Assembly: GCF_009764265.1 (NCBI RefSeq)
Contig: NZ_RWIR01000018.1
Coordinates: 62,001-126,000, forward strand
Direction of reading: 5' to 3'
DNA length: 64,000 nucleotides
Source of the DNA: Pseudomonas sp. PB101
Lineage (GTDB): Bacteria > Pseudomonadota > Gammaproteobacteria > Pseudomonadales > Pseudomonadaceae
The position numbers and the translations under genes are program-made. This document shows, in pieces, positions 27,142 to 36,577 of the stretch. How positions within the stretch are numbered: the first letter of the stretch is position 1; each line of letters begins with the position of its first letter. The notes beneath the pieces were generated by a model. That model saw nothing but the letters and a program-made list of their open reading frames with translations. It made no database searches and was not told where the DNA came from.

Positions 27142-28182
27142 TCAAACCAGGCTGGGGCTGTCGTTGCGGAACGCGCTCGGGCTCATGCCGGTCCAGCGCT
27201 TGAACGCCCGGCGAAAGCTGCGCACGTCGCTGTAGCCGACTTCTTCGGTGATGCGTTCGATGGACATGTCCGGGTTGGCCAGCAGGCTCATGGTGCGGGC
27301 CTGGCGCACCTGTTCCAGCAAGGTTTCGAACGTCAGCGCGTGTTCGGTGAGACGGCGGCGCAAGGTGCGGCTGCTCATGTTCAGGTCGCCGGCGATTTTC
27401 TCGATGTGGCTGCCCTCGGTCAGGTCCCGGGCAATCGCCCGTTCCACCGCCTGGATCAGATCCATTTTCTGGTGCACTTGCGCCGCTTCCAGCTCGAGCA
27501 GTTTCACCGCCTGACGCAGGGCCAGGGAATGGTGATTGGGCAACTGCACGTCCAGCCAATGGGCATCGATCAGCATGCGGTTTTGCAGGCAGCCGAAACG
27601 CACGTCCGGCCCCAACAGGCGTGCGTATTCGTCGAGATAGCCCGGCGCGGCATGCATGAACTCTACCGCCACCGGCTTGAAATCCGCCCCGACCAGCGCC
27701 CGGCCGTACACCAGCAGGCTGGCGAAAAACTCCTCGACCGCGAACAACTGCACGTCGGCGAACGGCAAGCGGCATTCAACGTCGACAAACACCCGGTCAC
27801 CCGCCTCCTCCACACTCGATACGACAATGCCGCCGGAGGTGTGTTGATGGCGGATGCCCAGTTCAAAGGCATCGCGCAGGGTCTTGCACAGCGACAACAC
27901 GTGCCCCAGCAGCCCCAGCGTACCGAGCACGTTCTGCGCGCCGACCCACAGGCCCAGGCCCTGATTGGGCAGGACTTTGAGCGCGCGCTGAATCATGGCC
28001 ACGGCCTGGCGATAGGAAATGCGCTGCGCGGGGTCCTGAAGGTCTTCGAAGTTGAAACCCAAGCCTCGGCACAGGCTCTGTGGGTCGATGCCTTTTTGCT
28101 CGGCCACGTCGGCCAGGGTCTGCAGGAGAAACGGCGACACCAGCGCCAGTTCAAAGGTGGGGTCAATCACTTTCATTTGCAT
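27142..28182 (-). CDS. sphR: SphR-like AraC-family regulator
   Basis: 346-residue activator. An N-terminal arabinose-binding-like (PF12625 type) domain covers about residues 20-210, and two HTH_18 helix-turn-helix units fill the last 90 residues (MSSRTLRRRLTEHALTFETL, then ITEEVGYSDVRSFRRAFKRW). It is divergent from an SphA-like porin and next to a PLP enzyme-FAD oxidase-cytochrome c set, the gene order of the Pseudomonas aeruginosa sphingosine locus (sphR, sphA, sphBCD). By analogy it senses sphingosine and activates those genes. ATG 28182 is preferred; ATG 28194 adds four residues. Confidence 0.78.
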   Translation of the reverse strand: MQMKVIDPTFELALVSPFLLQTLADVAEQKGIDPQSLCRGLGFNFEDLQDPAQRISYRQAVAMIQRALKVLPNQGLGLWVGAQNVLGTLGLLGHVLSLCKTLRDAFELGIRHQHTSGGIVVSSVEEAGDRVFVDVECRLPFADVQLFAVEEFFASLLVYGRALVGADFKPVAVEFMHAAPGYLDEYARLLGPDVRFGCLQNRMLIDAHWLDVQLPNHHSLALRQAVKLLELEAAQVHQKMDLIQAVERAIARDLTEGSHIEKIAGDLNMSSRTLRRRLTEHALTFETLLEQVRQARTMSLLANPDMSIERITEEVGYSDVRSFRRAFKRWTGMSPSAFRNDSPSLV

Positions 28183-28390
28183 GGGGCTATACATTCCGGG
28201 TCGAGCTGCATTCTTATTTTTGTAACCGGTTATGTCGAAGGAAGTTAGCACAGGGTGCAAAGGCTGTCCGCAGAAGTCCCCCTAAATGGCCGCCAATACC
28301 CTGCCTTGTAGGGCGCAGACAGCTTATTTCTATGTTGCGGCCCTCGTATGGATGCCGGACAGCCCGCCAACAATAATAACGAGTACACCC

Positions 28391-29338
28391 ATGACCCCGA
28401 TCCGCAAGACACTTCCCCTGATGGTCATCAGCCTGGCCGGCGTCTGCGCCCTGCAACCGGCACTGGCCACCGAGGCCGGCGTGGACAACATCGGCCCCGG
28501 CACCGACGGCTACTTCATGTTGCCGCTGTCGCCCGACAGCCTTCCGGACAACATGCTTGCCTTCAACCTCTACTACAACCACTACAAGGCCACGAAGCTG
28601 AACATCAGCTCGTTCGGCGGCAAGGTGCCGAACGTCGAGATCGAATCCACGGCGGTCATTCCGCGCCTGGATTACCTCAGCCCGGTGCGCGTGTTCGGCG
28701 GCCGGCTGGCGGGTTACATCGCGCAGCCCTGGCTCAAGCAGGAAGTCTCGGTGTTCGGCCTGCCGCAGGACACCCGTGAAGGCATGGGTGACACAACGTT
28801 TGCGCCGATCATTCTCTGGGACATGGGCCCGAACCTGACCCTCGGCGCCGCCATTGAAGTCACGGTGCCGACCGGCGAATACAGCGTCGATCGCCTGGCC
28901 AACACCAGCAACAACTTCTACACCTACAAACCGCTGTTCTCCTTCACCTGGCTGCCGACGGACAGAACCGAGGTGTCGATGAAGACCACCTACAGCTTCA
29001 ACGAGAAGAACAAGGACACCGACTACAAGTCGGGGCAGATTTTCCACTTCGACTATTCCGCCAGTTTCAAGATCACCGATGACCTGATGTTCGGGCTGAA
29101 CGGCTACTACCTCAAGCAGACCACCGACGACAAACAGTTCGGCCACACCGTGCAGTTCAATGGCGAGGACGTGAACGACGGAGTGCGTGGGCAGGTGTTT
29201 GCGATCGGTCCGGCCCTGCACTGGACCTTTCTCAAATATGCCAGCGCGGAGATTCGCTGGGCCAAGGAGTTCGACGTGGAGAACCGGCCTGAAGGGGAAA
29301 TGCTTTGGGCCAAGGTCAGTATTCCCTATGCGTTTTGA
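28391..29338 (+). CDS. sphA: SphA-like outer-membrane transporter
   Basis: 315-residue outer-membrane beta-barrel of the PF13557 (phenol-degradation MetA-like) family. A signal peptide covers residues 1-26 (cleavage after ALA), and the protein ends in a typical barrel strand with terminal Phe (SIPYAF). It is divergent from the AraC regulator with about 200 bp between them. By synteny with P. aeruginosa it is SphA, the sphingosine-induced porin-like protein, probably for uptake of the long-chain base or its products. Confidence 0.8.
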   Translation: MTPIRKTLPLMVISLAGVCALQPALATEAGVDNIGPGTDGYFMLPLSPDSLPDNMLAFNLYYNHYKATKLNISSFGGKVPNVEIESTAVIPRLDYLSPVRVFGGRLAGYIAQPWLKQEVSVFGLPQDTREGMGDTTFAPIILWDMGPNLTLGAAIEVTVPTGEYSVDRLANTSNNFYTYKPLFSFTWLPTDRTEVSMKTTYSFNEKNKDTDYKSGQIFHFDYSASFKITDDLMFGLNGYYLKQTTDDKQFGHTVQFNGEDVNDGVRGQVFAIGPALHWTFLKYASAEIRWAKEFDVENRPEGEMLWAKVSIPYAF

Positions 29339-29349
29339 CTGAACTGACG

Positions 29350-29442
29350 CCATCGCTGGCAAGCCAGCTCCCACAGGTATCTGCGGCGTACAAAAATTTG
29401 TGTACGACAAAGTTCACTGTGGGAGCTGGCTCGCCAGCGAAG
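29350..29442. repeat. REP pair (BIME)
   Basis: Arms CATCGCTGGCAAGCCAGCTC (29351-29370) and GTGGGAGCTGGCTCGCCAGC (from 29419) lie between the convergent sphA and sphB genes, a likely bidirectional transcript boundary. Confidence 0.85.
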
Positions 29443-29468
29443 GCGGCGGCACATCCACAGAAATCCCT

Positions 29469-30752
29469 TCAGGAATACACCGGCCAGCTCTCCACAATCT
29501 TCCCACCCCGAACCGCCAGCAAATCCCCGAACTGCAACAACACCGACTCCGTCTGGGTTGGGCGCAAGAACACCTGATCTTCAACCGCCAACCCCACCGC
29601 CGCCGAGCCGTTGACCATTTCCTGGTTCGAACTGCGGCCATACACACCATTGCTCTGCAACCCCGCTGGCGATTCGAGCTCGGCCATCCAGTTACCGCCA
29701 TAGATGAAATACGTCTCGCGCTGATTGGTGTCCCACCAGGAGAACAGCCTGGATTTGTCGTCCAGCGCCGGAATGTTCACCGCCCCGGTGCTTTTCAATA
29801 CCGGCGTGGCGATGTAGGCCGCTGGCACATGCTCGATCAGTGACGGCAAATCATAGTGAGTGGGCTTGAGCATCGCGGTCCCCACCGACACTTCGCTGCT
29901 GAGCTGTTCGCGTTCATGCATGCCATAGCTCGGGCTGCCGGCCGTATTGAGCGTCAGCCCTGCATGCCACAAACCGGGGTACTGTTGACGGGTGAAATCG
30001 ACACAGCGCTTGTAGATCACCATCACCTTGGCAAACAGCTCTTCGGGCGAGCCCAGAATCCCCGGCACGCCCATGCCCACGAACGGGTCGTAGCCCATGA
30101 ACCCGGCGAACTCCAGGTGCTGCGGGTGCTGGCAGATCAGCGCCAGCATCTGCCCGAGTACGCCAAGGTCGCTGACGCCACCGCGATGCAGGCCGACATC
30201 CAGCTCGATGTTCACCCGCAACCGCGTGCCCAGCCCCTGGGCCAGCGCGAGGTATTGCTGCAAGCGCTGCGGCGTATCGAGCAGCCATTGCAATTGCTTC
30301 GCCGGGTCGAAGGGCCCCTTGTGCGATTGATAGAACAGCTCGGCCGAACGCACCGGCAGCGGCTTGCCCAACAGAATGTCGGCGGCGGGAAACTGCACGG
30401 CGTCATGATTGAGGAACGGTTGGTGAAACGACATCAGGCGTTGCGTGCCGGCGCGCCGGGCGATGTAGCTCAAGAGTCCCGGTGCCGGCAGTGATTTTTC
30501 CACCAGGCGCAGGTGTTTGCCGCCACGCTTGACCGACTGCATCACCACATCGACGTTGTGATCGAGCCGGTCGAGATCGATCAGCATCACCGGGCGCATC
30601 GGCCCGTGGTCCTTGAGTTCGGCGTTCAGCATGCGGAAGTAATCGCTGTACGGCGCACCCCGGTCACCCGGGCGCAGCCACGCCCCGACACCCACCAGCA
30701 AGGCGCCGACACCCGCAGTGCCGAGCAGGAAATTGCGGCGATTGACGGCCAT
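29469..30752 (-). CDS. sphB: SphB-like exported PLP enzyme (D-threonine aldolase family)
   Basis: 427-residue enzyme of the alanine-racemase-fold D-threonine aldolase/DSD1 family. A twin-arginine signal is seen at NRRNFLLGTAGVGALLVG (residues 3-20). The PLP Lys is probably in LRLVEKSLPAPG (about residue 85), and the metal-binding C-terminal domain follows. Folded export fits a periplasmic PLP enzyme. The family cleaves beta-hydroxy amino compounds; sphingosine is a 2-amino-1,3-diol, so once its C1 alcohol is oxidised it would suit this enzyme (inference). It shares one base with the sphC stop. Confidence 0.8.
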   Translation of the reverse strand: MAVNRRNFLLGTAGVGALLVGVGAWLRPGDRGAPYSDYFRMLNAELKDHGPMRPVMLIDLDRLDHNVDVVMQSVKRGGKHLRLVEKSLPAPGLLSYIARRAGTQRLMSFHQPFLNHDAVQFPAADILLGKPLPVRSAELFYQSHKGPFDPAKQLQWLLDTPQRLQQYLALAQGLGTRLRVNIELDVGLHRGGVSDLGVLGQMLALICQHPQHLEFAGFMGYDPFVGMGVPGILGSPEELFAKVMVIYKRCVDFTRQQYPGLWHAGLTLNTAGSPSYGMHEREQLSSEVSVGTAMLKPTHYDLPSLIEHVPAAYIATPVLKSTGAVNIPALDDKSRLFSWWDTNQRETYFIYGGNWMAELESPAGLQSNGVYGRSSNQEMVNGSAAVGLAVEDQVFLRPTQTESVLLQFGDLLAVRGGKIVESWPVYS

Positions 30753-32146
30753 CAGCTCACCCCCAGGATCGATGACAAATGCGCATTGAGGAATTTGCCG
30801 CTGGGGTCGATCGCCTGCCGCACCTGGATGAACTCCTGCCAGCGCGGGTACAGCGGCTGCAGGTTTTTCGCGTTCAGCGTGTGCAACTTGCCCCAGTGCG
30901 GCCGGCCGTTGTACTTCCAGAAAATCTGCTCGATGGCGGCGAAGAAGTTGTGATGGTCCATCTGGTAATGCTGGTGCACCGAGATCGAACAACTGTCGCG
31001 GCCTTCGAACATGCTCAGGGGAATGTCGTCGGCCTTTACGTAGCGGTACTCGATCGGAAACCAGGTGCGCAGGTCCTTGTTCTGGATCAGCTTGAGGATC
31101 TCGCGCAAACAGGCCGGGCCGTACTCGGCCGGCACGGAATACTCCATTTCGTTAAAACGCACCGTGCGCACGTTGGCGTAGATGTCGAACGAATCGCCCA
31201 CCCGGTCATCGAAACTGGCCAGGTGGCGCAGGCTGTTGAGCATGCTGCGGCGCAAGTCCGGAAAATCACTGCCGTATTTGTCGATCTTCTCGATCAGCGT
31301 GACAAACTCGTTGCCACCCTCCTCATCCGCCGGCACCGGCGGTGTGGCCGGGTCGGTGGTTTCGTTCAAGGCGATCGACAAGGCGTAATCGGAATGGGTC
31401 ACCACGAGCATTTCCCAGTGCTGGTTTTCCCGGGTGTTCTTGTCCAGGTCTTCCAGCAGCTCTTCGGTTTTAGCGATCCACTGGCGCTCCCGCAAGCGAT
31501 ACGCCGGGCGATTTTGCAGGCGAATTTTCGTGGCCACCCCGAGCGCGCCGAGCGATACCCGGGCGGCGTTGAACACGTCAGGATGACGCGTGCTGTCGCA
31601 GTCCATGACCTCGCCGCTGGCGGTCACCAACTGCAAACCACAGACATGCGCCGAATAGGATTGAAAGTGCTTGCCGGTACCGTGGGTCGAGGTAGAAATC
31701 GCGCCGGCCAGGGTCTGATAATCGATGTCGGCCATGTTCTGCAGGGCCTGGCCGATGTCCTTGAGCGGCGTGCCCATGCGTGACATCGGCGTGCCGGCGG
31801 CGAACTCGGCTTGCAGGGTTTGCGGGTCGTGATCGAGCAAGCCCGTGAAATAGCTCAGCGACAGCAAGGTGCCGTCGGTGGGCACCAGCGCGCTGAAGGA
31901 ATGCGCCGAGCCCACCGGGCGAATCCTGCCGGGGGCCTGGCGCACCACTTGCGTCAACTCATCCAGGTTCTTTGGCGCCAGTCGCGCCGCCGGCAGGCAG
32001 CTCTGGCCGCCCGACCAGTTGCGCCAGGGAATCAGCCGTGGCGCGCGCAGCAGCTCGGCCAGTGCCGGCGTCGAGCCAAGCGCGGTAAAGGCGCCGATGA
32101 CGCTCGCCCGTTGCAACAACTGACGCCGTGTCAGGTCCATCGTCAT
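30752..32146 (-). CDS. sphC: SphC-like exported FAD oxidoreductase (ALO family)
   Basis: 464-residue flavoprotein with a Tat signal (LTRRQLLQRASVIGAFTALG). A PCMH-type FAD-binding domain contains GRIRPVGSAHSFSALVPTDG (about residues 75-94), and the C-terminal D-arabinono-1,4-lactone oxidase domain carries HWGKLHTL. By synteny it is SphC; it should oxidise an alcohol group of the substrate in the periplasm and pass electrons to the cytochrome c encoded upstream (transcription order sphD, sphC, sphB). ATG 32146 or 32140 are both possible. Confidence 0.8.
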   Translation of the reverse strand: MTMDLTRRQLLQRASVIGAFTALGSTPALAELLRAPRLIPWRNWSGGQSCLPAARLAPKNLDELTQVVRQAPGRIRPVGSAHSFSALVPTDGTLLSLSYFTGLLDHDPQTLQAEFAAGTPMSRMGTPLKDIGQALQNMADIDYQTLAGAISTSTHGTGKHFQSYSAHVCGLQLVTASGEVMDCDSTRHPDVFNAARVSLGALGVATKIRLQNRPAYRLRERQWIAKTEELLEDLDKNTRENQHWEMLVVTHSDYALSIALNETTDPATPPVPADEEGGNEFVTLIEKIDKYGSDFPDLRRSMLNSLRHLASFDDRVGDSFDIYANVRTVRFNEMEYSVPAEYGPACLREILKLIQNKDLRTWFPIEYRYVKADDIPLSMFEGRDSCSISVHQHYQMDHHNFFAAIEQIFWKYNGRPHWGKLHTLNAKNLQPLYPRWQEFIQVRQAIDPSGKFLNAHLSSILGVS

Positions 32147-32168
32147 GAATCGCACCCTGCCGTTCTTG

Positions 32169-32555
32169 TTATTGGATGGGCTGGCCGGACATAAAGGCAA
32201 TCAGCGCCAGGAACTGTTCTTGCGAACACTGCATGCACATGCCCATCGGCGGCATGCCGTTGTAACCGTTGATCGCGTGATCGAGCAGCGTGTCGGCACC
32301 CTGCAATACCCGTGGTTGCCAGGCCTTGATGTCGCCGGTCAGCGGCGCCCCGGCCGCCGGGTTGGCATGGCACAGCTTGCAGCTGTTGTCGTAGACCTGC
32401 GCCAGCTCGGCGTCGGCGGGCCGTGCGGCGCCTGCTTCGCTGCGGGTCGGCGGGGTGTTCGACTGTTCGCCGCACCCCGCCAGCACCACCGCGAAGATGC
32501 ACCCCGCCAAGGCCAAACAAAGGCTAGGCTTTTCAGTTAATCGGCTTGCCCGCAT
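32169..32555 (-). CDS. sphD: SphD-like lipoprotein cytochrome c5
   Basis: 128-residue lipoprotein cytochrome. The lipobox is VVLAGC (cleavage before about Cys28). The single heme site is CKLCH, the axial Met is in NGMPPMGM, and an additional Cys pair (CMQC) is typical of the c5 group. It should accept electrons from SphC at the membrane surface and pass them to the respiratory chain. First gene of the sphDCB transcript. Confidence 0.82.
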   Translation of the reverse strand: MRASRLTEKPSLCLALAGCIFAVVLAGCGEQSNTPPTRSEAGAARPADAELAQVYDNSCKLCHANPAAGAPLTGDIKAWQPRVLQGADTLLDHAINGYNGMPPMGMCMQCSQEQFLALIAFMSGQPIQ

Positions 32556-32821
32556 GGCGGTCCTCTCATGGGTTGCCCGGCCAGCCGGGTGCAGCTTTTT
32601 TGTTGTGATCAAGCTGAGGTCAACACTAAGGCACCCGGCGTGGGTGGGTTGAGGGCATTGGGGGCCAACAAGGGGCGCTTCTGAGGCCATGACGCAGGGC
32701 GTCGATAAATCGGCAATCCGTCACGCTGTGGGGCAAAACCCTGAGATGAGTCATGACAAGGGTAACCGGGGTCTGCTAAAACGATTCATCAGTGCATCAC
32801 CCAATCCAGAGGGGTAGCGAC

Positions 32822-34447
32822 ATGACCACAGCCAACATTCTCCAGAACCTGTTCCCGAGCCCCGCCGACATCCCGGAAAAATACCGCCTCGACGGCCAGA
32901 CCGAGCAGCGCGAGTACCTGGTCGATGGCGTGCTGAAAACCTGGAACGGGCCGCTGGCCCAGGTCCGCAGCCCGGTGTACTTGAACGGCCCGGATGGCGA
33001 CGAGCAAGTGATCCTCGGCAGCACGCCGCTGCTGGATGCCGAGACCGCATTGACCGCCCTCGACGCCGCCGTCCGTGCTTATGACCGCGGTCAGGGCCTG
33101 TGGCCGACCATGCGCGTGGCCGAGCGCATCCAGCACGTCGAAACCTTCCTGGGGCGCATGCGCGAGCAGCGCGAAGCCGTGGTCAAGCTGCTGATGTGGG
33201 AGATCGGCAAGAACCTCAAGGATTCGGAAAAAGAGTTCGACCGCACCTGCGACTACATCGTCGACACCATCAACGCGCTGAAGGAACTCGACCGCCGCTC
33301 CAGCCGCTTTGAACTGGAACAGGACACCCTCGGCCAGATCCGTCGCGTGCCGATGGGCGTGGCCCTGTGCATGGGGCCTTACAACTATCCGTTGAACGAA
33401 ACCTTCACCACGCTGATCCCGGCGCTGATCATGGGCAACACCGTGGTGTTCAAGCCGGCCAAACTCGGCGTGCTGCTGATTCGCCCGCTGCTGGAGGCCT
33501 TCCGCGACAGCTTCCCGGCCGGAGTGATCAACGTCATCTACGGCAGCGGCCGCGAGACGGTCAGCGCGCTGATGGCCAGCGGCAAGATCGACATCTTTGC
33601 CTTCATCGGCACCAACAAGGCCGCCAGCGACCTGAAAAAACTCCACCCCCGACCTCACCGCTTGCGCGCGGCGCTGGGCCTGGATGCGAAAAACCCGGGC
33701 ATCGTCCTGCCGGAAGTGGACCTGGACAACGCGGTCAGTGAAGCGCTGACCGGCTCGCTGTCATTCAATGGCCAGCGCTGCACCGCCCTGAAAATCCTGT
33801 TCGTTCACGAAGACGTGGTCGAGTCCTTCATCGACAAGTTCAATGCCAGGCTGGCCAGCCTCAAGCCCGGCATGCCCTGGGAAAGCGGCGTCGCCCTGAC
33901 ACCCCTGCCGGAATCGGGCAAGGTCGCCTATCTGCACGCACTGGTGGCGGATGCCGAGAGCAAAGGCGCCAGGGTGGTCAACCCCAACGGCGGCGAGGCC
34001 CGGGCGTCGTTCTTCTACCCGGCGGTGCTGTACCCGGTCACGCCGCAGATGCGCGTTTATCAGGAAGAACAGTTTGGCCCGGTCGTCCCGATCGTGCCGT
34101 ACCGTCACCTGGATACCGTGATCGATTACGTGCTCGAGTCGGACTTCGGCCAGCAGCTGAGCATCTTCGGCACCAACCCGGTGGCGGTCGGCCGCCTGGT
34201 GGACACCTTCGCCAATCAGGTCGGGCGCATCAACCTCAATGCGCAATGCCAGCGCGGCCCGGACACCTATCCTTTCAATGGGCGCAAGAACTCGGCCGAA
34301 GGCACCTTGTCGGTGCATGACGCACTGCGGGTATTTTCGATCCGCACCCTGGTGGCCACCAAATTCCAGGAGACCAACAAGGACCTGATCAGCGAGATCA
34401 TCAGCGGCCGCAGTTCGAGTTTCCTGACCACCGACTACATCTTCTGA
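32822..34447 (+). CDS. gapN: NADP-dependent glyceraldehyde-3-phosphate dehydrogenase (GapN type)
   Basis: 541-residue aldehyde dehydrogenase superfamily enzyme. GapN-like signatures are MGPYNYPLNETFTTLIPALI and the catalytic Cys in SFNGQRCTALK (about residue 321). The general-base Glu of ordinary ALDHs (ELGGK) is replaced by the segment GLDAKNPGIV, where Asp stands where related GapN sequences have Glu or Asp. The reaction is irreversible, non-phosphorylating oxidation of glyceraldehyde 3-phosphate to 3-phosphoglycerate with NADPH formation. ATG 32822 follows AGAGGGG. An FUSC gene follows 10-40 bases later. Confidence 0.85.
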   Translation: MTTANILQNLFPSPADIPEKYRLDGQTEQREYLVDGVLKTWNGPLAQVRSPVYLNGPDGDEQVILGSTPLLDAETALTALDAAVRAYDRGQGLWPTMRVAERIQHVETFLGRMREQREAVVKLLMWEIGKNLKDSEKEFDRTCDYIVDTINALKELDRRSSRFELEQDTLGQIRRVPMGVALCMGPYNYPLNETFTTLIPALIMGNTVVFKPAKLGVLLIRPLLEAFRDSFPAGVINVIYGSGRETVSALMASGKIDIFAFIGTNKAASDLKKLHPRPHRLRAALGLDAKNPGIVLPEVDLDNAVSEALTGSLSFNGQRCTALKILFVHEDVVESFIDKFNARLASLKPGMPWESGVALTPLPESGKVAYLHALVADAESKGARVVNPNGGEARASFFYPAVLYPVTPQMRVYQEEQFGPVVPIVPYRHLDTVIDYVLESDFGQQLSIFGTNPVAVGRLVDTFANQVGRINLNAQCQRGPDTYPFNGRKNSAEGTLSVHDALRVFSIRTLVATKFQETNKDLISEIISGRSSSFLTTDYIF

Positions 34448-34458
34448 GGAGCGCCAGC

Positions 34459-35532
34459 CTGAGTACGTCCACAGCCCAACGCTTGCCACCGCTGCTGCGC
34501 CGCTTGTTGCGGCCCTTGCTCGACCCGTACCGGCGCTACCGCCATGCCCGGGTGATCCATGCGGTGCGCGTATCGCTGGGGTTGCTGGCGACGATCCTGC
34601 TGACCACCGGGATCAACCTGCCCCATGGTGAGTGGGCCTCGGTGACGATGCTGGTGGTGATCGGCGGCTTGCAGCACCACGGCAACATCGGCAAGAAAGC
34701 CGCCGAGCGCGCCATCGGCACCTTGATCGGCGCCGGTGTCGGCCTGGCGCTGGTGGCACAACACGCCTGGCTCGGGATGCCTTGGCTGACTTATTTCGCG
34801 ATGTCGGTGGTCTGCGGGTTTTTCTCGTATCACGCCATCGGCAAGGGGGGTTACACGGCGCTGCTGTCGGCGATTACCGTGTTCATCGTCGCGGGGCACG
34901 GCGACAACCCGGTCACCGACGGCTTGTGGCGCGGGGTGGACATCCTGATCGGCATTGCCCTGGCCCTGGCGTTTTCCTTCGCCCTGCCGCTGTACGCGGT
35001 ATATTCCTGGCGCTACAACCTGGCCGATGCGCTGCGTGATTGCGCGAAAGTCTACGGGCGCATCATTGACGGCCAGGCCATCACCGCCGACGAACACCTC
35101 AAGCTCATGACTCGCCTGAACGCGGCGATGGTGCAACTGCGCTCGTTGATGCCGTCCGTGTCCAAGGAAGTGAAGATTTCCATGACCGAACTGGACGCCA
35201 TCCAGCGCAACCTGCGCATGTGCGTGAGCACCCTGGAGATCCTCGCCAATACCCGACCCGACGCCAATGATCCCGAGGCGATGAGGCTGATGCAAACGGC
35301 ATTGAAAGCCGAGCATCGACAGATTCGCGTGCAATTGATCGGCATGGCCAGGGCGTTGAAATCGGGCGCCGCCCAGCGGCTCAATCGTCCTGTGGATGTG
35401 CCGCTTGTCAGCCTCGATGCCCCGGTCTACAACACGCTGGATGGCTATCGTTTGTTGACTCAACAACTGGCCGCCAACGTCGGCGAGATGCGCCAACGCC
35501 TGGCCAAAAGCGCGCCGCGCTGGAACATCTGA
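34459..35532 (+). CDS. FUSC-family inner-membrane protein
   Basis: About 350-residue membrane protein with six or so hydrophobic segments in the first 180 residues (for example GLLATILLTTGINL and LIGIALALAFSFALPLYAVY), then a cytoplasmic helical domain. The family (FUSC/YccS/AaeB) includes efflux and aromatic acid transporters. There is no ATG in a suitable place: CTG 34459 has GAGGAG about 7 bases ahead and gives the natural-looking start (L/M)STSTAQRLPPLL; TTG 34483 is the alternative. It is next to gapN and probably co-transcribed. Confidence 0.82.
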   Translation: MSTSTAQRLPPLLRRLLRPLLDPYRRYRHARVIHAVRVSLGLLATILLTTGINLPHGEWASVTMLVVIGGLQHHGNIGKKAAERAIGTLIGAGVGLALVAQHAWLGMPWLTYFAMSVVCGFFSYHAIGKGGYTALLSAITVFIVAGHGDNPVTDGLWRGVDILIGIALALAFSFALPLYAVYSWRYNLADALRDCAKVYGRIIDGQAITADEHLKLMTRLNAAMVQLRSLMPSVSKEVKISMTELDAIQRNLRMCVSTLEILANTRPDANDPEAMRLMQTALKAEHRQIRVQLIGMARALKSGAAQRLNRPVDVPLVSLDAPVYNTLDGYRLLTQQLAANVGEMRQRLAKSAPRWNI

Positions 35533-35547
35533 CGCCTGGCTCGCGGG

Positions 35548-36444
35548 TTACGGCGTCACCGTGCGCCGAAACTTCAACGACCAGCCTTGTTGCATGCCGG
35601 AAGCCGCCAGCAGAATCGCCGCGACGCCGAGCCATTGCAGCGGCTCCAGGCGATGGCCAAAGGCAAACCAGTCGACGAAAATCGCCGCGATCGGGTAGAT
35701 GAAGGACAGCGCCCCCGTCAGCGCAGTCGGCAGTTTTTGAATCGCACCGTACAACAACACGTACATCACGCCCGTGTGCACCATGCCCAGCGTCACCAGG
35801 CTGGCCCACGCGCTCGGCGCCTGGGGCAATACGGAAAGACTGGCGAAGGGCGCGAGCAACAACACACCGGTGCTGACCTGGATCAGCGCGATCAAGTGCG
35901 GTGGTGTCCCCGTCAAACGCTTGATGATCAGCGCGGCAATCGCGTACAGAAGCGCCGCGCCCAAGGCCAGGGCAATCCCCGTCAGGTAATCGCTGCCGCT
36001 CTCGCCCTGGCTGCCATGGGCGCTGACGATTGCCAGCATCCCGAGGAACGACACGCCCAGCCAGAGCAGTTTCTGCGTGGTGATCTTTTCGTTGAGGAAC
36101 AGCACCGCCAACCCGACCAGCATGAACGGCTGGACGTTATAGACGGCGGTGCCGATGGCAATCGACGCCCGGGAGTAGGACGCGAACAACAGCACCCAGT
36201 TGCCGACAATCGCCACACCGCTGAGCACCGCCAGCAAGAAGGTCGTACGGGTCAGAATGCCGGGGCGCAGAAAGCCGAAGGCCGCGCAAATCAGCAGCAA
36301 GGTGCCGGCACCGAACAGGCAGCGCCAGAACACCACATCGAGCACCGGTTGCCCGGACACCAGCACGAACCAGCCGATGGTGCCGGAGATCAGCATGGCG
36401 GCCGTCATTTCGAGCGAGCCGCGGCGTAGGGTTTTGTCCATCAT
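35548..36444 (-). CDS. EamA/DMT-family exporter
   Basis: 298-residue membrane protein with ten predicted segments arranged as two EamA repeats (about residues 10-140 and 155-285). Family members export amino acids or metabolites. ATG 36444 has AGGAGT in front of it. It is divergent from an Lrp/AsnC regulator, a common pairing for amino-acid exporters, and that regulator is the likely controller. Substrate not known. Confidence 0.88.
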   Translation of the reverse strand: MMDKTLRRGSLEMTAAMLISGTIGWFVLVSGQPVLDVVFWRCLFGAGTLLLICAAFGFLRPGILTRTTFLLAVLSGVAIVGNWVLLFASYSRASIAIGTAVYNVQPFMLVGLAVLFLNEKITTQKLLWLGVSFLGMLAIVSAHGSQGESGSDYLTGIALALGAALLYAIAALIIKRLTGTPPHLIALIQVSTGVLLLAPFASLSVLPQAPSAWASLVTLGMVHTGVMYVLLYGAIQKLPTALTGALSFIYPIAAIFVDWFAFGHRLEPLQWLGVAAILLAASGMQQGWSLKFRRTVTP

Positions 36445-36577
36445 CAGACTCCTGTGTTTGTGGGCAAAGTATGCCAATGCACCCAGGCACCACTCCATAG
36501 CAAAAAGCAGGCTAAACTCGGGATCTGCCTTTTTTATCAAGGCCGTTTTGAATAAATGCCTAACAGAGGATTTCGCC

